Notes under the pieces: generated by a model
What the model was told of the DNA's origin: nothing
Database searches by the model: none
Seen by the model: only the letters and a program-made list of their open reading frames with translations
Program-made: the position numbers and the translations under genes
Assembly: GCA_028752905.1 (NCBI GenBank)
Contig: JAQNBH010000058.1
Location: 221,001 to 285,000 of the forward strand
Reading direction: 5' to 3'
Length of the DNA: 64,000 bases
From: Cladorhizidae sp. MBARI D1340-BT2
Taxonomy: Eukaryota; Porifera; Demospongiae; Poecilosclerida; Cladorhizidae
In this document: positions 44,304 to 58,544 of the stretch, piece after piece
Numbering within the stretch: the first letter of the stretch is position 1
Layout: each line of letters starts with the position of its first letter

Positions 44304-44706
44304 GTGGCAAGGTTTGGGATTTTTCCAGGCGTTTTCCAGTTGCCAAAGCGGTGGCCTGCCAGTGAAAAACCACTGCATTTATTGATAATCTGTTCACATG
44401 TTGCAGATAAGGGCCTTCTCTATCAGTTGACAAAATCTGGGACTTTGGTCTTGTTAATTAGGGCAGTTATGAATTGTACTCTTACTTGATGCTAAACATG
44501 TTCTTGATATTTGCCCAAATTTGGTCTATATGTTTCTCATTTCCCCCCCGAAAATCTTGTTTTTTTGCCGTGAAGCTCATAACTTTTCTACACTTTATCC
44601 AAAAAAGATAATATTTATATCACCGGATAGCCCTTCTAATTATCTGTCTTTTGTACGTGCCAAAATTTTGATTACTCTAAGTATTAGGAAGTTATGGTGA
44701 TTTGAA

Positions 44707-47519
44707 GTGGTAAAGTTTGTGATTTTTCCTGGCGTTTTCCAGTTGCCAAAGCGGTGGCCTGCCAGTGAAAAACCACTACATTTATTGATAATCTGTTCAC
44801 ATGTTGCAGATAAGGGCCTTCTCTATCAGTTGACAAAATCTGGGACTTTGGTCTTGTTAATTAGGGCAGTTATGAATTGTACTCTTACTTGATGCTAAAC
44901 ATGTTAGCTTCGTAGATTATCCACACTTCACTGAATAGACTTGTTATACAGCTATTAAGATAGGACTCTCCAAGTGCTCTCTCTTGATACCAAACATCCA
45001 TATATTCTGCACACTTCACTGTAATGGACTTGCAAGATAGGTATCTCTCAGTGTTCTCTATCTTGAGCTAAACATTTTAGCTTCATAGATTCTCCACACT
45101 TCACTGAATAGACTTGATATATAGCTCTAAAGGTAGGCCTCTCTCTGTTCTCTCTCTTGATACCAAACATCCGTATATTCCGCATACTTCACAGTAATGG
45201 ACTTGATAGAATCACAAGATAGGTTTCTCTCTGCTCTCTCTTGATGCTAAATAGATTCTCCACACTTCACTGAATAAACTTGATATATAGCTATTAAGAT
45301 AGGTCTCTCTCTGTGCTCTCTGTTGATATCAAACATCCATAATATTCTGCATACTTCACTGTAATGGACTTGATATGATTCGAATGATAGGTTTCATTAT
45401 GTGTTCTCTATCTTGATATTTGCCCTAATTTGGTCTATATGTTTCTGATTTCCCCCCCGAAAATCTTGTTTTTTTGCCGTGAAGCTCATAACTTTTCTAC
45501 ACTTTACCCAAAAAAGATAATTTTTATATCATCGGATAGCCCTTCTAATTATCTGTCTTTTGTACGTGCCAAAATTTTGGATACTCTAAGTATTAGCAAG
45601 TTATGGTGATTTGAAGTGGTAAGGTTTGGGATTTTTCCTGGCTTTTCCAGTTGCCAAAGCGGTGGCCTGCCAGTGAAAAACCACTGCATTTATTGATAAT
45701 CTGTTCACATGTTGCAGATAAGGGCCTTCTCTATCAGTTGACAAAATCTGGGACTTTGGTCTTGTTAATTAGGGCAGTTATGAATTGTACTCTTACTTGA
45801 TGCTAAACATGTTCTTGATATTTGCCCAAATTTGGTCTATATGTTTCTCATTTCCCCCCCGAAAATCTTGTTTTTTTGCCGTGAAGCTCATAACTTTTCT
45901 ACACTTTATCCAAAAAAGATAATATTTATATCACCGGATAGCCCTTCTAATTATCTGTCTTTTGTACGTGCCAAAATTTTGATTACTCTAAGTATTAGGA
46001 AGTTATGGTGATTTGAAGTGGTAAAGTTTGTGATTTTTCCTGGCGTTTTCCAGTTGCCAAAGCGGTGGCCTGCCAGTGAAAAACCACTACATTTATTGAT
46101 AATCTGTTCACATGTTGCAGATAAGGGCCTTCTCTATCAGTTGACAAAATCTGGGACTTTGGTCTTGTTAATTAGGGCAGTTATGAATTGTACTCTTACT
46201 TGATGCTAAACATGTTAGCTTCGTAGATTATCCACACTTCACTGAATAGACTTGTTATACAGCTATTAAGATAGGACTCTCCAAGTGCTCTCTCTTGATA
46301 CCAAACATCCATATATTCTGCACACTTCACTGTAATGGACTTGCAAGATAGGTATCTCTCAGTGTTCTCTATCTTGAGCTAAACATTTTAGCTTCATAGA
46401 TTCTCCACACTTCACTGAATAGACTTGATATATAGCTCTAAAGGTAGGCCTCTCTCTGTTCTCTCTCTTGATACCAAACATCCGTATATTCCGCATACTT
46501 CACAGTAATGGACTTGATAGAATCACAAGATAGGTTTCTCTCTGCTCTCTCTTGATGCTAAATAGATTCTCCACACTTCACTGAATAAACTTGATATATA
46601 GCTATTAAGATAGGTCTCTCTCTGTGCTCTCTGTTGATATCAAACATCCATAATATTCTGCATACTTTACTGTAATGGACTTGATATGATTCGAATGATA
46701 GGTTTCATTATGTGTTCTCTATCTTGATATTTGCCCTAATTTGGTCTATATGTTTCTGATTTCCCCCCCGAAAATCTTGTTTTTTTGCCGTGAAGCTCAT
46801 AACTTTTCTACACTTTACCCAAAAAAGATAATTTTTATATCATCGGATAGCCCTTCTAATTATCTGTCTTTTGTACGTGCCAAAATTTTGGATACTCTAA
46901 GTATTAGCAAGTTATGGTGATTTGAAGTGGTAAGGTTTGGGATTTTTCCTGGCTTTTCCAGTTGCCAAAGCGGTGGCCTGCCAGCGTAAAACCACTACAT
47001 TTATTGATAATCTGTTCACATGTTGCAGATAAGGGCCTTCTCTATCAGTTGACAAAATCTGGGACTTTGGTCTTGTTAATTAGGGCAGTTATGAATTGTA
47101 CTCTTACTTGATGCTAAACATGTTCTTGATATTTGCCCAAATTTGGTCTATATGTTTCTCATTTCCCCCCCGAAAATCTTGTTTTTTTGCCGTGAAGCTC
47201 ATAACTTTTCTACACTTTACCCAAAAAAGATAATTTTTATATCACCGGATAGCCCTTCTAATTATCTGTCTTTTGTACGTTCCAAAATTTTGATTACTCT
47301 AAGTATTAGGAAGTTATGGTGATTTGAAGTGGTAAGGTTTGTGATTTTTCCTGGCGTTTTCCAGTTGCCAAAGCGGTGGCCTGCCAGTGAAAAACCACTA
47401 CATTTATTGATAATCTGTTCACATGTTGCAGATAAGGGCCTTCTCTATCAGTTGACAAAATCTGGGACTTTGGTCTTGTTAATTAGGGCAGTTATGAATT
47501 GTACTCTTACTTGATGCTA
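44707..47519 (+). repeat. 1311-bp higher-order repeats and array end
   Basis: Markers at 44707, 46018 and 47329 are 1311 bp apart (909 plus 402). The two 909-bp repeats here are short for a different reason from those at 4405-7131: 13 bp are missing in the fifth subrepeat (GATGCTAAATAGATTC at 45243 and 46554, where other copies have an extra CAGGTTAGCTTC-type stretch). Cores at 45616 and 46927 carry the CTGGCTTTTCC variant. The last core ends normally, and the array stops 11 bp into the next subrepeat, at CTTGATGCTAA. Confidence 0.85.
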
Positions 47520-48203
<684 letters not shown>

Positions 48204-48207
<4 letters not shown>

Positions 48208-48371
48208 CCTTCATGCGTATGCCATTTGTGCTAAAAAAATTGCCAGCGGCATTCCAGGGGTGCATGCAGAACACCCTTCTGCATCTGTCCGAGTTCAGTT
48301 CAGCTTATATAGATGACATTTTGATTTTTTCCAATAGCTGGGAGGAATGTTTAGACCAGATTGAAGATATG
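48204..48371 (+). pseudogene. Ty3/gypsy-type reverse transcriptase fragment 1
   Basis: A 168-bp open stretch encodes a slice of the reverse transcriptase palm. It starts at the conserved block before the catalytic loop (MRMPF, then PAAFQ), passes the YIDD catalytic motif followed by ILIFS, and ends after SWEE and a short helix (DQIEDML). Known Ty3/gypsy polymerases have a Gly after PF and an Asn-Ala before the Pro; this copy has Val and Lys-Leu, signs of decay. The left edge is the microsatellite. At the right edge the frame runs into satellite B with no polymerase similarity. At about 56 residues of a domain usually near 170-200, it cannot be functional. Confidence 0.82.
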
Positions 48372-50499
48372 TTAAACGACAGAAAATGTCTTTGGGGGAG
48401 AAATCTTCAATTATTAACCGAAACAAGCTCTAATTTGTTCTAATTGGAACATTATTTAGCATTTTGGGTCCAAACTGTCTTAAATCGCTCAATCTTTTCA
48501 ACATTGGTTCCTTTTCAACATTATGGAACAGTTACTACTCTTTAAACGACAGAAAAAGTCACATCTCCATGTTTTAACCGAAAGAAGCTCTATTTTGCTT
48601 CAATAGGAGCATTTTGAGTAAAAACTGTCTTCAATCGCTCAAACTTTGCAAAATTGACAAATTAGCTTCCTAATTATGAACTGTTTCTACTCTTTAAATG
48701 ACAATAAACATCTTTGCGTTTCTGATACCCTTTTTAACCAAAAGGAGATCTATTTTGCTCCAACAGGGACGTTTTTGAGCATTTTTAGTCTGAAATCGCT
48801 CATTCATGTCAAAATGGGCACTTTATCTTCCTTTTCAACATTATAGAACTATTTCTACCTCTTTAAACGATAGTAAATGTATTTTGGTGAGAAATCTTCC
48901 TTTTTAAAGTGTAAGAAGTCTGAGCATTTTGAAGAAAAACTGTCTGAAATCGCTAAATCTTATCAAAATGGCACAATAGCTTCCTCTTCAACATTATGGA
49001 AGTATGTACTCTTTAAAAGACAGAAAACGTCTTTTGGTGAGAAATATCATCTGCTCTATTTTGAGGGTTTTGAGTCACATTCTTGTCAAAATGGGTACAT
49101 TCGCTTCATGTTTAACATTATAGAACTGTTTCTACTCTATAAATGACAGGATATGTCTTTTATTGATAAATCTTCCGATTTTAACCTAAAGAAGCTCAAT
49201 ATTGCTCCAATTGGGACGTTTTTGAGCGTTTGAGGAAAAAATGTCTGATATCGCTCAATTTTGTCAAAATTGCAAATTAGTTTCATTATGGAACTGTTTT
49301 TACTCTTAAATGCAGAAAACGTATTTTTGTGACAAATCTACCCTATTTTACTCCATTTAGGAGCGTTTTAAGGAAAAACTGTCTGAAATCGCTCATTCTT
49401 GTATAAATGGGCCATTAGCTTCAATTTGAACATTATAGAACCGTTTCTACCCTTTAAATGACAATAAACATCTTTTGTGATTCTAAGAAATCTACCCTTT
49501 TTAACCCAAAGGAGATCTATTTTGCTCCAATAAGGACGTTCTACCTCTTTAAACGATAGTAAATGTATTTAGTGAGAAATCTTCCTTTTTAAAGTGTAAG
49601 AAGCTCTATTTTGCTCCAATTGGTACGTCTTAGAGCATTTTGAAGAAAAACTGTCTGAAATCGCTAAATCTTATCAAAATGGCACAATAGCTTCCTCTTC
49701 AAAATTATGGAACTGTTTGTACTCTTTAAAAGACAGAAAACGTCTTTTGGTGATAAATATCATCTGCTCTATTTTGAGGGTTTTGAGTCACATTCTTGTC
49801 AAAATGGGCACATTCGCTTTCTGTTTAACATTATAGAACTGTTTCTACTCTATAAATGACAGGAAATGTCTTTTGTTGATAAATGTAACCTAAAGAAGCT
49901 CCATTTTTCTCTAATTGGGACATTTTTGAGCGTTTGAGGGGAAAATGTCTATAATCGCTCAATTTTGTCAAAATGGCAAATTAGCTTCATTATGGAACTG
50001 TTTTTACTCTTAAAATGTCAGAAAACTAATTTTTGTGACAAATCTACTATAGAAGCTCTATTTTACTCCATTTGGGAGTGTTTTAAGGGAAAAAGTCTGA
50101 AATCGCTCATTCTTGTATAAATGGGCAATTAGCTTCAATTTGAACATTATAGAACTGTTTCTACTCTTTAAATTACAAAATATATTTTGGTGAGAAATCT
50201 TCCCTTTTTAACGAAAGAAGCTCTATTTGTGTCCAATTGGGACTTTTTTGAGCGTTTTGAGGAAAAACTGACTCATTCTTGTCAAAATGGGCACATTAGC
50301 TTCCTTTTCAACAATATGGAAGTTTCTACTCTTTAAAACGACAGTAAATGTCTTTTAGTGAGAAATCTCTATTTTGCGACAATTAGGACGTTTTACTGCA
50401 TTTTGAGGGAAAACTGTCTGAAATCGCTGAATCGTTTCAAAATGGAAAATTAGCTTCCCTTTCAACATTATGGAACTGTTTGCGATACTGAAGTATGGC
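48372..50499 (+). repeat. Satellite B, copy 1
   Basis: About 2.1 kb of degenerate tandem monomers of roughly 90-170 bp. Each has a CTTTAAA(C/T)GACAG-like start, GAGAAATCTTCC, GAAGCTCTATTTTGCTCC, a GAGCATTTTGAGG-like stretch, CTGTCTGAAATCGCT, GTCAAAATGG and TTCAACATTATGGAACTG. A larger internal period of about 690-710 bp is visible: the segment from 48860 recurs from 49545, and the AAACGTCTTTTGG segment at 49026 recurs near 49740. It ends with the lead GATACTGAAGTATGGC before the next microsatellite. The 89-residue open frame at 48877-49146 is a chance frame across monomers. Confidence 0.9.
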
Positions 50500-51193
<694 letters not shown>

Positions 51194-51197
<4 letters not shown>

Positions 51198-51361
51198 CCT
51201 TCATGCGTATGCCATTTGTGCCAAAAAAATTGCCAGCGGCATTCCAGGGGTGCATGCAGAACACCCTTCTGCATCTGTCCGAGTTCAGTTCAGCTTATAT
51301 AGATGACATTTTGATTTTTTCCAATAGCTGGGAGGAATGTTTAGACCAGATTGAAGATATG
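51194..51361 (+). pseudogene. Ty3/gypsy-type reverse transcriptase fragment 2
   Basis: Same 168-bp slice and same endpoints as the fragment at 48204, with MRMPF, PAAFQ, YIDD and SWEE intact. I saw one difference: GTGCCAAAA here for GTGCTAAAA, changing Leu to Pro after PFV. It lies 2990 bp downstream of fragment 1 and is part of the same tandem unit, so it is a copy of one captured fragment, not a separate retrotransposon insertion. Confidence 0.82.
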
Positions 51362-53489
51362 TTAAACGACAGAAAATGTCTTTGGGGGAGAAATCTTCAA
51401 TTATTAACCGAAACAAGCTCTAATTTGTTCTAATTGGAACATTATTTAGCATTTTGGGTCCAAACTGTCTTAAATCGCTCAATCTTTTCAACATTGGTTC
51501 CTTTTCAACATTATGGAACAGTTACTACTCTTTAAACGACAGAAAAAGTCACATCTCCATGTTTTAACCGAAAGAAGCTCTATTTTGCTTCAATAGGAGC
51601 ATTTTGAGTAAAAACTGTCTTCAATCGCTCAAACTTTGCAAAATTGACAAATTAGCTTCCTAATTATGAACTGTTTCTACTCTTTAAATGACAATAAACA
51701 TCTTTGCGTTTCTGATACCCTTTTTAACCAAAAGGAGATCTATTTTGCTCCAACAGGGACGTTTTTGAGCATTTTTAGTCTGAAATCGCTCATTCATGTC
51801 AAAATGGGCACTTTATCTTCCTTTTCAACATTATAGAACTATTTCTACCTCTTTAAACGATAGTAAATGTATTTTGGTGAGAAATCTTCCTTTTTAAAGT
51901 GTAAGAAGTCTGAGCATTTTGAAGAAAAACTGTCTGAAATCGCAAAATCTTATCAAAATGGCACAATAGCTTCCTCTTCAACATTATGGAAGTATGTACT
52001 CTTTAAAAGACAGAAAACGTCTTTTGGTGAGAAATATCATCTGCTCAATTTTGAGGGTTTTGAGTCACATTCTTGTCAAAATGGGTACATTCGCTTCATG
52101 TTTAACATTATAGAACTGTTGCTACTCTATAAATGACAGGATATGTCTTTTATTGATAAATCTTCCGATTTTAACCTAAAGAAGCTCAATATTGCTCCAA
52201 TTGGGACGTTTTTGAGCGTTTGAGGGAAAAATGTCTGATATCGCTCAATTTTGTCAAAATTGCAAATTAGTTTCATTATGGAACTGTTTTTACTCTTAAA
52301 TGCAGAAAACGTATTTTTGTGACAAATCTACCCTATTTTACTCCATTTAGGAGCGTTTTAAGGAAAAACTGTCTGAAATCGCTCATTCTTGTATAAATGG
52401 GCCATTAGCTTCAATTTGAACATTATAGAACCGTTTCTACCCTTTAAATGACAATAAACATCTTTTGTGATTCTAAGAAATCTACCCTTTTTAACCCAAA
52501 GGAGATCTATTTTGCTCCAATAAGGACGTTCTACCTCTTTAAACGATAGTAAATGTATTTAGTGAGAAATCTTCCTTTTTAAAGTGTAAGAAGCTCTATT
52601 TTGCTCCAATTGGTACGTCTTAGAGCATTTTGAAGAAAAACTGTCTGAAATCGCTAAATCTTATCAAAATGGCACAATAGCTTCCTCTTCAAAATTATGG
52701 AACTGTTTGTACTCTTTAAAAGACAGAAAACGTCTTTTGGTGATAAATATCATCTGCTCTATTTTGAGGGTTTTGAGTCACATTCTTGTCAAAATGGGCA
52801 CATTCGCTTTCTGTTTAACATTATAGAACTGTTTCTACTCTATAAATGACAGGAAATGTCTTTTGTTGATAAATGTAACCTAAAGAAGCTCCATTTTTCT
52901 CTAATTGGGACATTTTTGAGCGTTTGAGGGGAAAATGTCTATAATCGCTCAATTTTGTCAAAATGGCAAATTAGCTTCATTATGGAACTGTTTTTACTCT
53001 TAAAATGTCAGAAAACTAATTTTTGTGACAAATCTACTATAGAAGCTCTATTTTACTCCATTTGGGAGTGTTTTAAGGGAAAAAGTCTGAAATCGCTCAT
53101 TCTTGTATAAATGGGCAATTAGCTTCAATTTGAACATTATAGAACTGTTTCTACTCTTTAAATTACAAAATATATTTTGGTGAGAAATCTTCCCTTTTTA
53201 ACGAAAGAAGCTCTATTTGTGTCCAATTGGGACTTTTTTGAGCGTTTTGAGGAAAAACTGACTCATTCTTGTCAAAATGGGCACATTAGCTTCCTTTTCA
53301 ACAATATGGAAGTTTCTACTCTTTAAAACGACAGTAAATGTCTTTTAGTGAGAAATCTCTATTTTGCGACAATTAGGACGTTTTACTGCATTTTGAGGGA
53401 AAACTGTCTGAAATCGCTGAATCGTTTCAAAATGGAAAATTAGCTTCCCTTTCAACATTATGGAACTGTTTGCGATACTGAAGTATGGC
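51362..53489 (+). repeat. Satellite B, copy 2
   Basis: Same length (2128 bp) as copy 1 and nearly identical, at offset 2990. Differences seen include TCGCAAAATC at 51941 for TCGCTAAATC, CTCAATTTTG near 52044 for CTCTATTTTG, and CTGTTGCTACTC near 52117 for CTGTTTCTACTC. The duplication that made copies 1 and 2 is therefore recent compared with copies 3 and 4. Confidence 0.9.
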
Positions 53490-54237
<748 letters not shown>

Positions 54238-54240
<3 letters not shown>

Positions 54241-54405
54241 GCCTTCATGCGTATGCCATTTGTGCTAAAAAAATTGCCAGCGGCATTCCAGGGGTGCATG
54301 CAGAACACCCTTCTGCATCTGTCAGAGTTCAGTTCAGCTTATATAGATGACATTTTGATTTTTTCCAATAGCTGGGAGGAATGTTTAGACCAGATTGAAG
54401 ATATG
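54238..54405 (+). pseudogene. Ty3/gypsy-type reverse transcriptase fragment 3
   Basis: Same 168-bp slice as at 48204, with the YIDD motif and the flanking PAAFQ and SWEE blocks. A silent-looking change (CTGTCAGAG for CTGTCCGAG) separates it from copies 1 and 2. It lies 3044 bp from copy 2, the extra length coming mostly from the longer microsatellite. Confidence 0.82.
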
Positions 54406-56524
54406 TTAAACGACAGAAAATGTCTTTGGGGGAGAAATCTTCAATTATTAACCGAAACAAGCTCTAATTTGTTCTAATTGGAACATTATTTAGCATTTTG
54501 GGTCCAAACTGTCTTAAATCGCTCAATCTTTTCAACATTGGTTCCTTTTCAACATTATGGAACAGTTACTACTCTTTAAACGACAGAAAAAGTCACATCT
54601 CCATGTTTTAACCGAAAGAAGCTCTATTTTGCTTCAATAGGAGCATTTTGAGTAAAAACTGTCTTCAATCGCTCAAACTTTGCAAAATTGATAAATTAGG
54701 TTCCTAATTATGAACTGTTTCTACTCTTTAAATGACAATAAACATCTTTGCGTTTCTGATACCCTTTTTAACCAAAAGGAGATCTATTTTGCTCCAATAG
54801 GGACGTTTTTGAGCATTTTTAGTCTGAAATCGCTCATTCATGTCAAAATGGGCACTTTATCTTCCTTTTCAACATTATAGAACTATTTCTACCTCTTTAA
54901 ACGATAGTAAATGTATTTTGGTGAGAAATCTTCCTTTTTAAAGTGTAAGAAGTCTGAGCATTTTGAAGAAAAACTGTCTGAAATCGCTAAATCTTATCAA
55001 AATGGCACAATAGCTTCCTCTTCAACATTATGGAAGTATGTACTCTTTAAAAGACAGAAAACGTCTTTTGGTGAGAAATATCATCTGCTCTATTTTGAGG
55101 GTTTTGAGTCACATTCTTGTCAAAATGGGTACATTCGCTTCATGTTTAACATTATAGAACTGTTTCTACTCTATAAATGACAGGATATGTCTTTTATTGA
55201 TAAATCTTCCGATTTTAACCTAAAGAAGCTCAATATTGCTCCAATTGGGACGTTTTTGAGCGTTTGAGGAAAAAATGTCTGATATCGCTCAATTTTGTCA
55301 AAATTGCAAATTAGCTTCATTATGGAACTGTTTTTACTCTTAAATGCAGAAAACGTATTTTTGTGACAAATCTACCCTATTTTACTCCATTTAGGAGCGT
55401 TTTAAGGAAAAAACTGTCTGAAATCGCTCATTCTTGTATAAATGGGCCATTAGCTTCAATTTGAACATTATAGAACCGTTTCTACCCTTTAAATGACAAT
55501 AAACATCTTTTGTGATTCTAAGAAATCTACCCTTTTTTACCCAAAGGAGATCTATTTTGCTCCAATAAGGACGTTCTAACTCTTTAAATGATAGTAAATG
55601 TATTTTGGTGAGAAATCTTCCTTTTTAAAGTGTAAGAAGCTCTATTTTGCTCCAATTGGTACGTCTTAGAGCATTTTGAAGAAACACTGTCTGAAATCGC
55701 TAAATCTTATCAAAATGGCACAATAGCTTCCTCTTCAAAATTATGGAACTGTTTGTACTCTTTAAAAGACAGAAAACGTCTTTTGGTGAGAAATATCATC
55801 TGCTCTATTTTGAGGGTTTTTAGTCACATTCTTATCAAATTGGGCACATTCGCTTTCTGTTTAACATTATAGAACTGTTTCTACTCTATAAATGACAGGA
55901 AATATCTTTTGTTGATAAATGTAACCTAAAGAAGCTCCATTTTTCTCTAATTGGGACATTTTTGAGCGTTTGAGGGGAAAATGTCTGAAATCGCTCAATT
56001 TTGTCAAAATGGCAAATTAGCTTCATTATGGAACTGTTTTTATTCTTAAAATGTCAGAAAACTATTTTTTTGACAAATCTACTATAGAAGCTCTATTTTA
56101 CTCCATTTGGGAGCGTTTTAAGGGGAAAAAGTCTGAAATCGCTCATTCTTGTATAAATTGGCAATTAGCTTCAATTTGAACATTATATAACTGTTTCTAC
56201 TCTTTAAATTACAAAATATATTTTGGTGAGAAATCTTCCCTTTTTAACGAAAGAAGCTCTATCTGTGTCCAATTGGGACTTTTTTGAGCGTTTTGAGGAA
56301 AAACTGTCTCATTCTTGTCAAAATGGGCACATTAGCTTCCTTTTCAACAATATGGAAGTTTCTACTCTTTAAACGACAGTAAATGTCTTTTGGTGAGAAA
56401 TCTCTATTTTGCGACAATTAGGACGTTTGAGGGAAAACTGTCTGAAATCGGTCGGTCAATCGTTTCAAAATGGAATAGCTTCCCTTTCAACATTATGGAA
56501 CTGTTTGCGATACTGAAGCATGGC
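54406..56524 (+). repeat. Satellite B, copy 3
   Basis: About 2119 bp in the same register as copies 1 and 2, but with more substitutions and small indels, for example CTTTTTTACCC near 55531 and GAAACACTG near 55681. It ends with the lead GATACTGAAGCATGGC, where copies 1 and 2 have GAAGTATGGC, followed directly by microsatellite. Confidence 0.9.
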
Positions 56525-58394
<1,870 letters not shown>

Positions 58395-58398
<4 letters not shown>

Positions 58399-58544
58399 CC
58401 TTCATGCGTATGCCATTTGTGCAAAAAAAATTGCCAGCGGCATTCCAGAGGTGCATGCTGTCCGAGTTCAGTTCAGCTTATATAGATGACATTTTGATTT
58501 TTTCCAATAGCTGGGAGGAATGTTTAGACCAGATTGAAGATATG
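58395..58544 (+). pseudogene. Ty3/gypsy-type reverse transcriptase fragment 4 (internal deletion)
   Basis: Same slice as at 48204 but 18 bp shorter. The stretch between GTGCATGC and TGTCCGAG is missing, removing six residues between the PAAFQ block and the YIDD motif without breaking the frame; GCAT lies at both edges of the loss. This copy reads FQRCM where the others read FQGCM. Arg after FQ is common in Ty3/gypsy polymerases, so at this position copy 4 keeps the older state. It also has Gln after PFV where others have Leu or Pro. Confidence 0.8.

Larger units (their letters stand above)
1..47519 (+). repeat. Satellite A: giant higher-order tandem array
   Basis: A single uninterrupted head-to-tail array, all in one orientation, fills this stretch and continues beyond the left edge. 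I located 70 copies of a marker in the core (GTGGTAAGG, GTGGCAAGG or GTGGTAAAG), from 455, 1364, 1766, 2675, 3078 and 4002 to 46927 and 47329. The 69 steps between them fall into two size classes: 32 short (402-407 bp) and 37 long (907-925 bp). Long repeats hold a 387-bp core plus a six-subrepeat block. Short repeats lack the block. No unique DNA, gene or transposon interrupts the array. I do not recognise the satellite family. Confidence 0.97.

Noticed and set aside
1..47519. CRISPR array
   Set aside because: Repeats are hundreds of bases long with no unique spacers, and the setting is eukaryotic satellite DNA.
48204..48371. Separate retrotransposon insertions at each reverse-transcriptase slice
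   Set aside because: All four slices share the same endpoints and the same flanks, which fits amplification of one captured fragment.
48877..49146. 89-residue open frame in satellite B, present in copies 1-3
   Set aside because: It runs across monomer boundaries, is lost in copy 4, starts without ATG, and has no recognisable domain.
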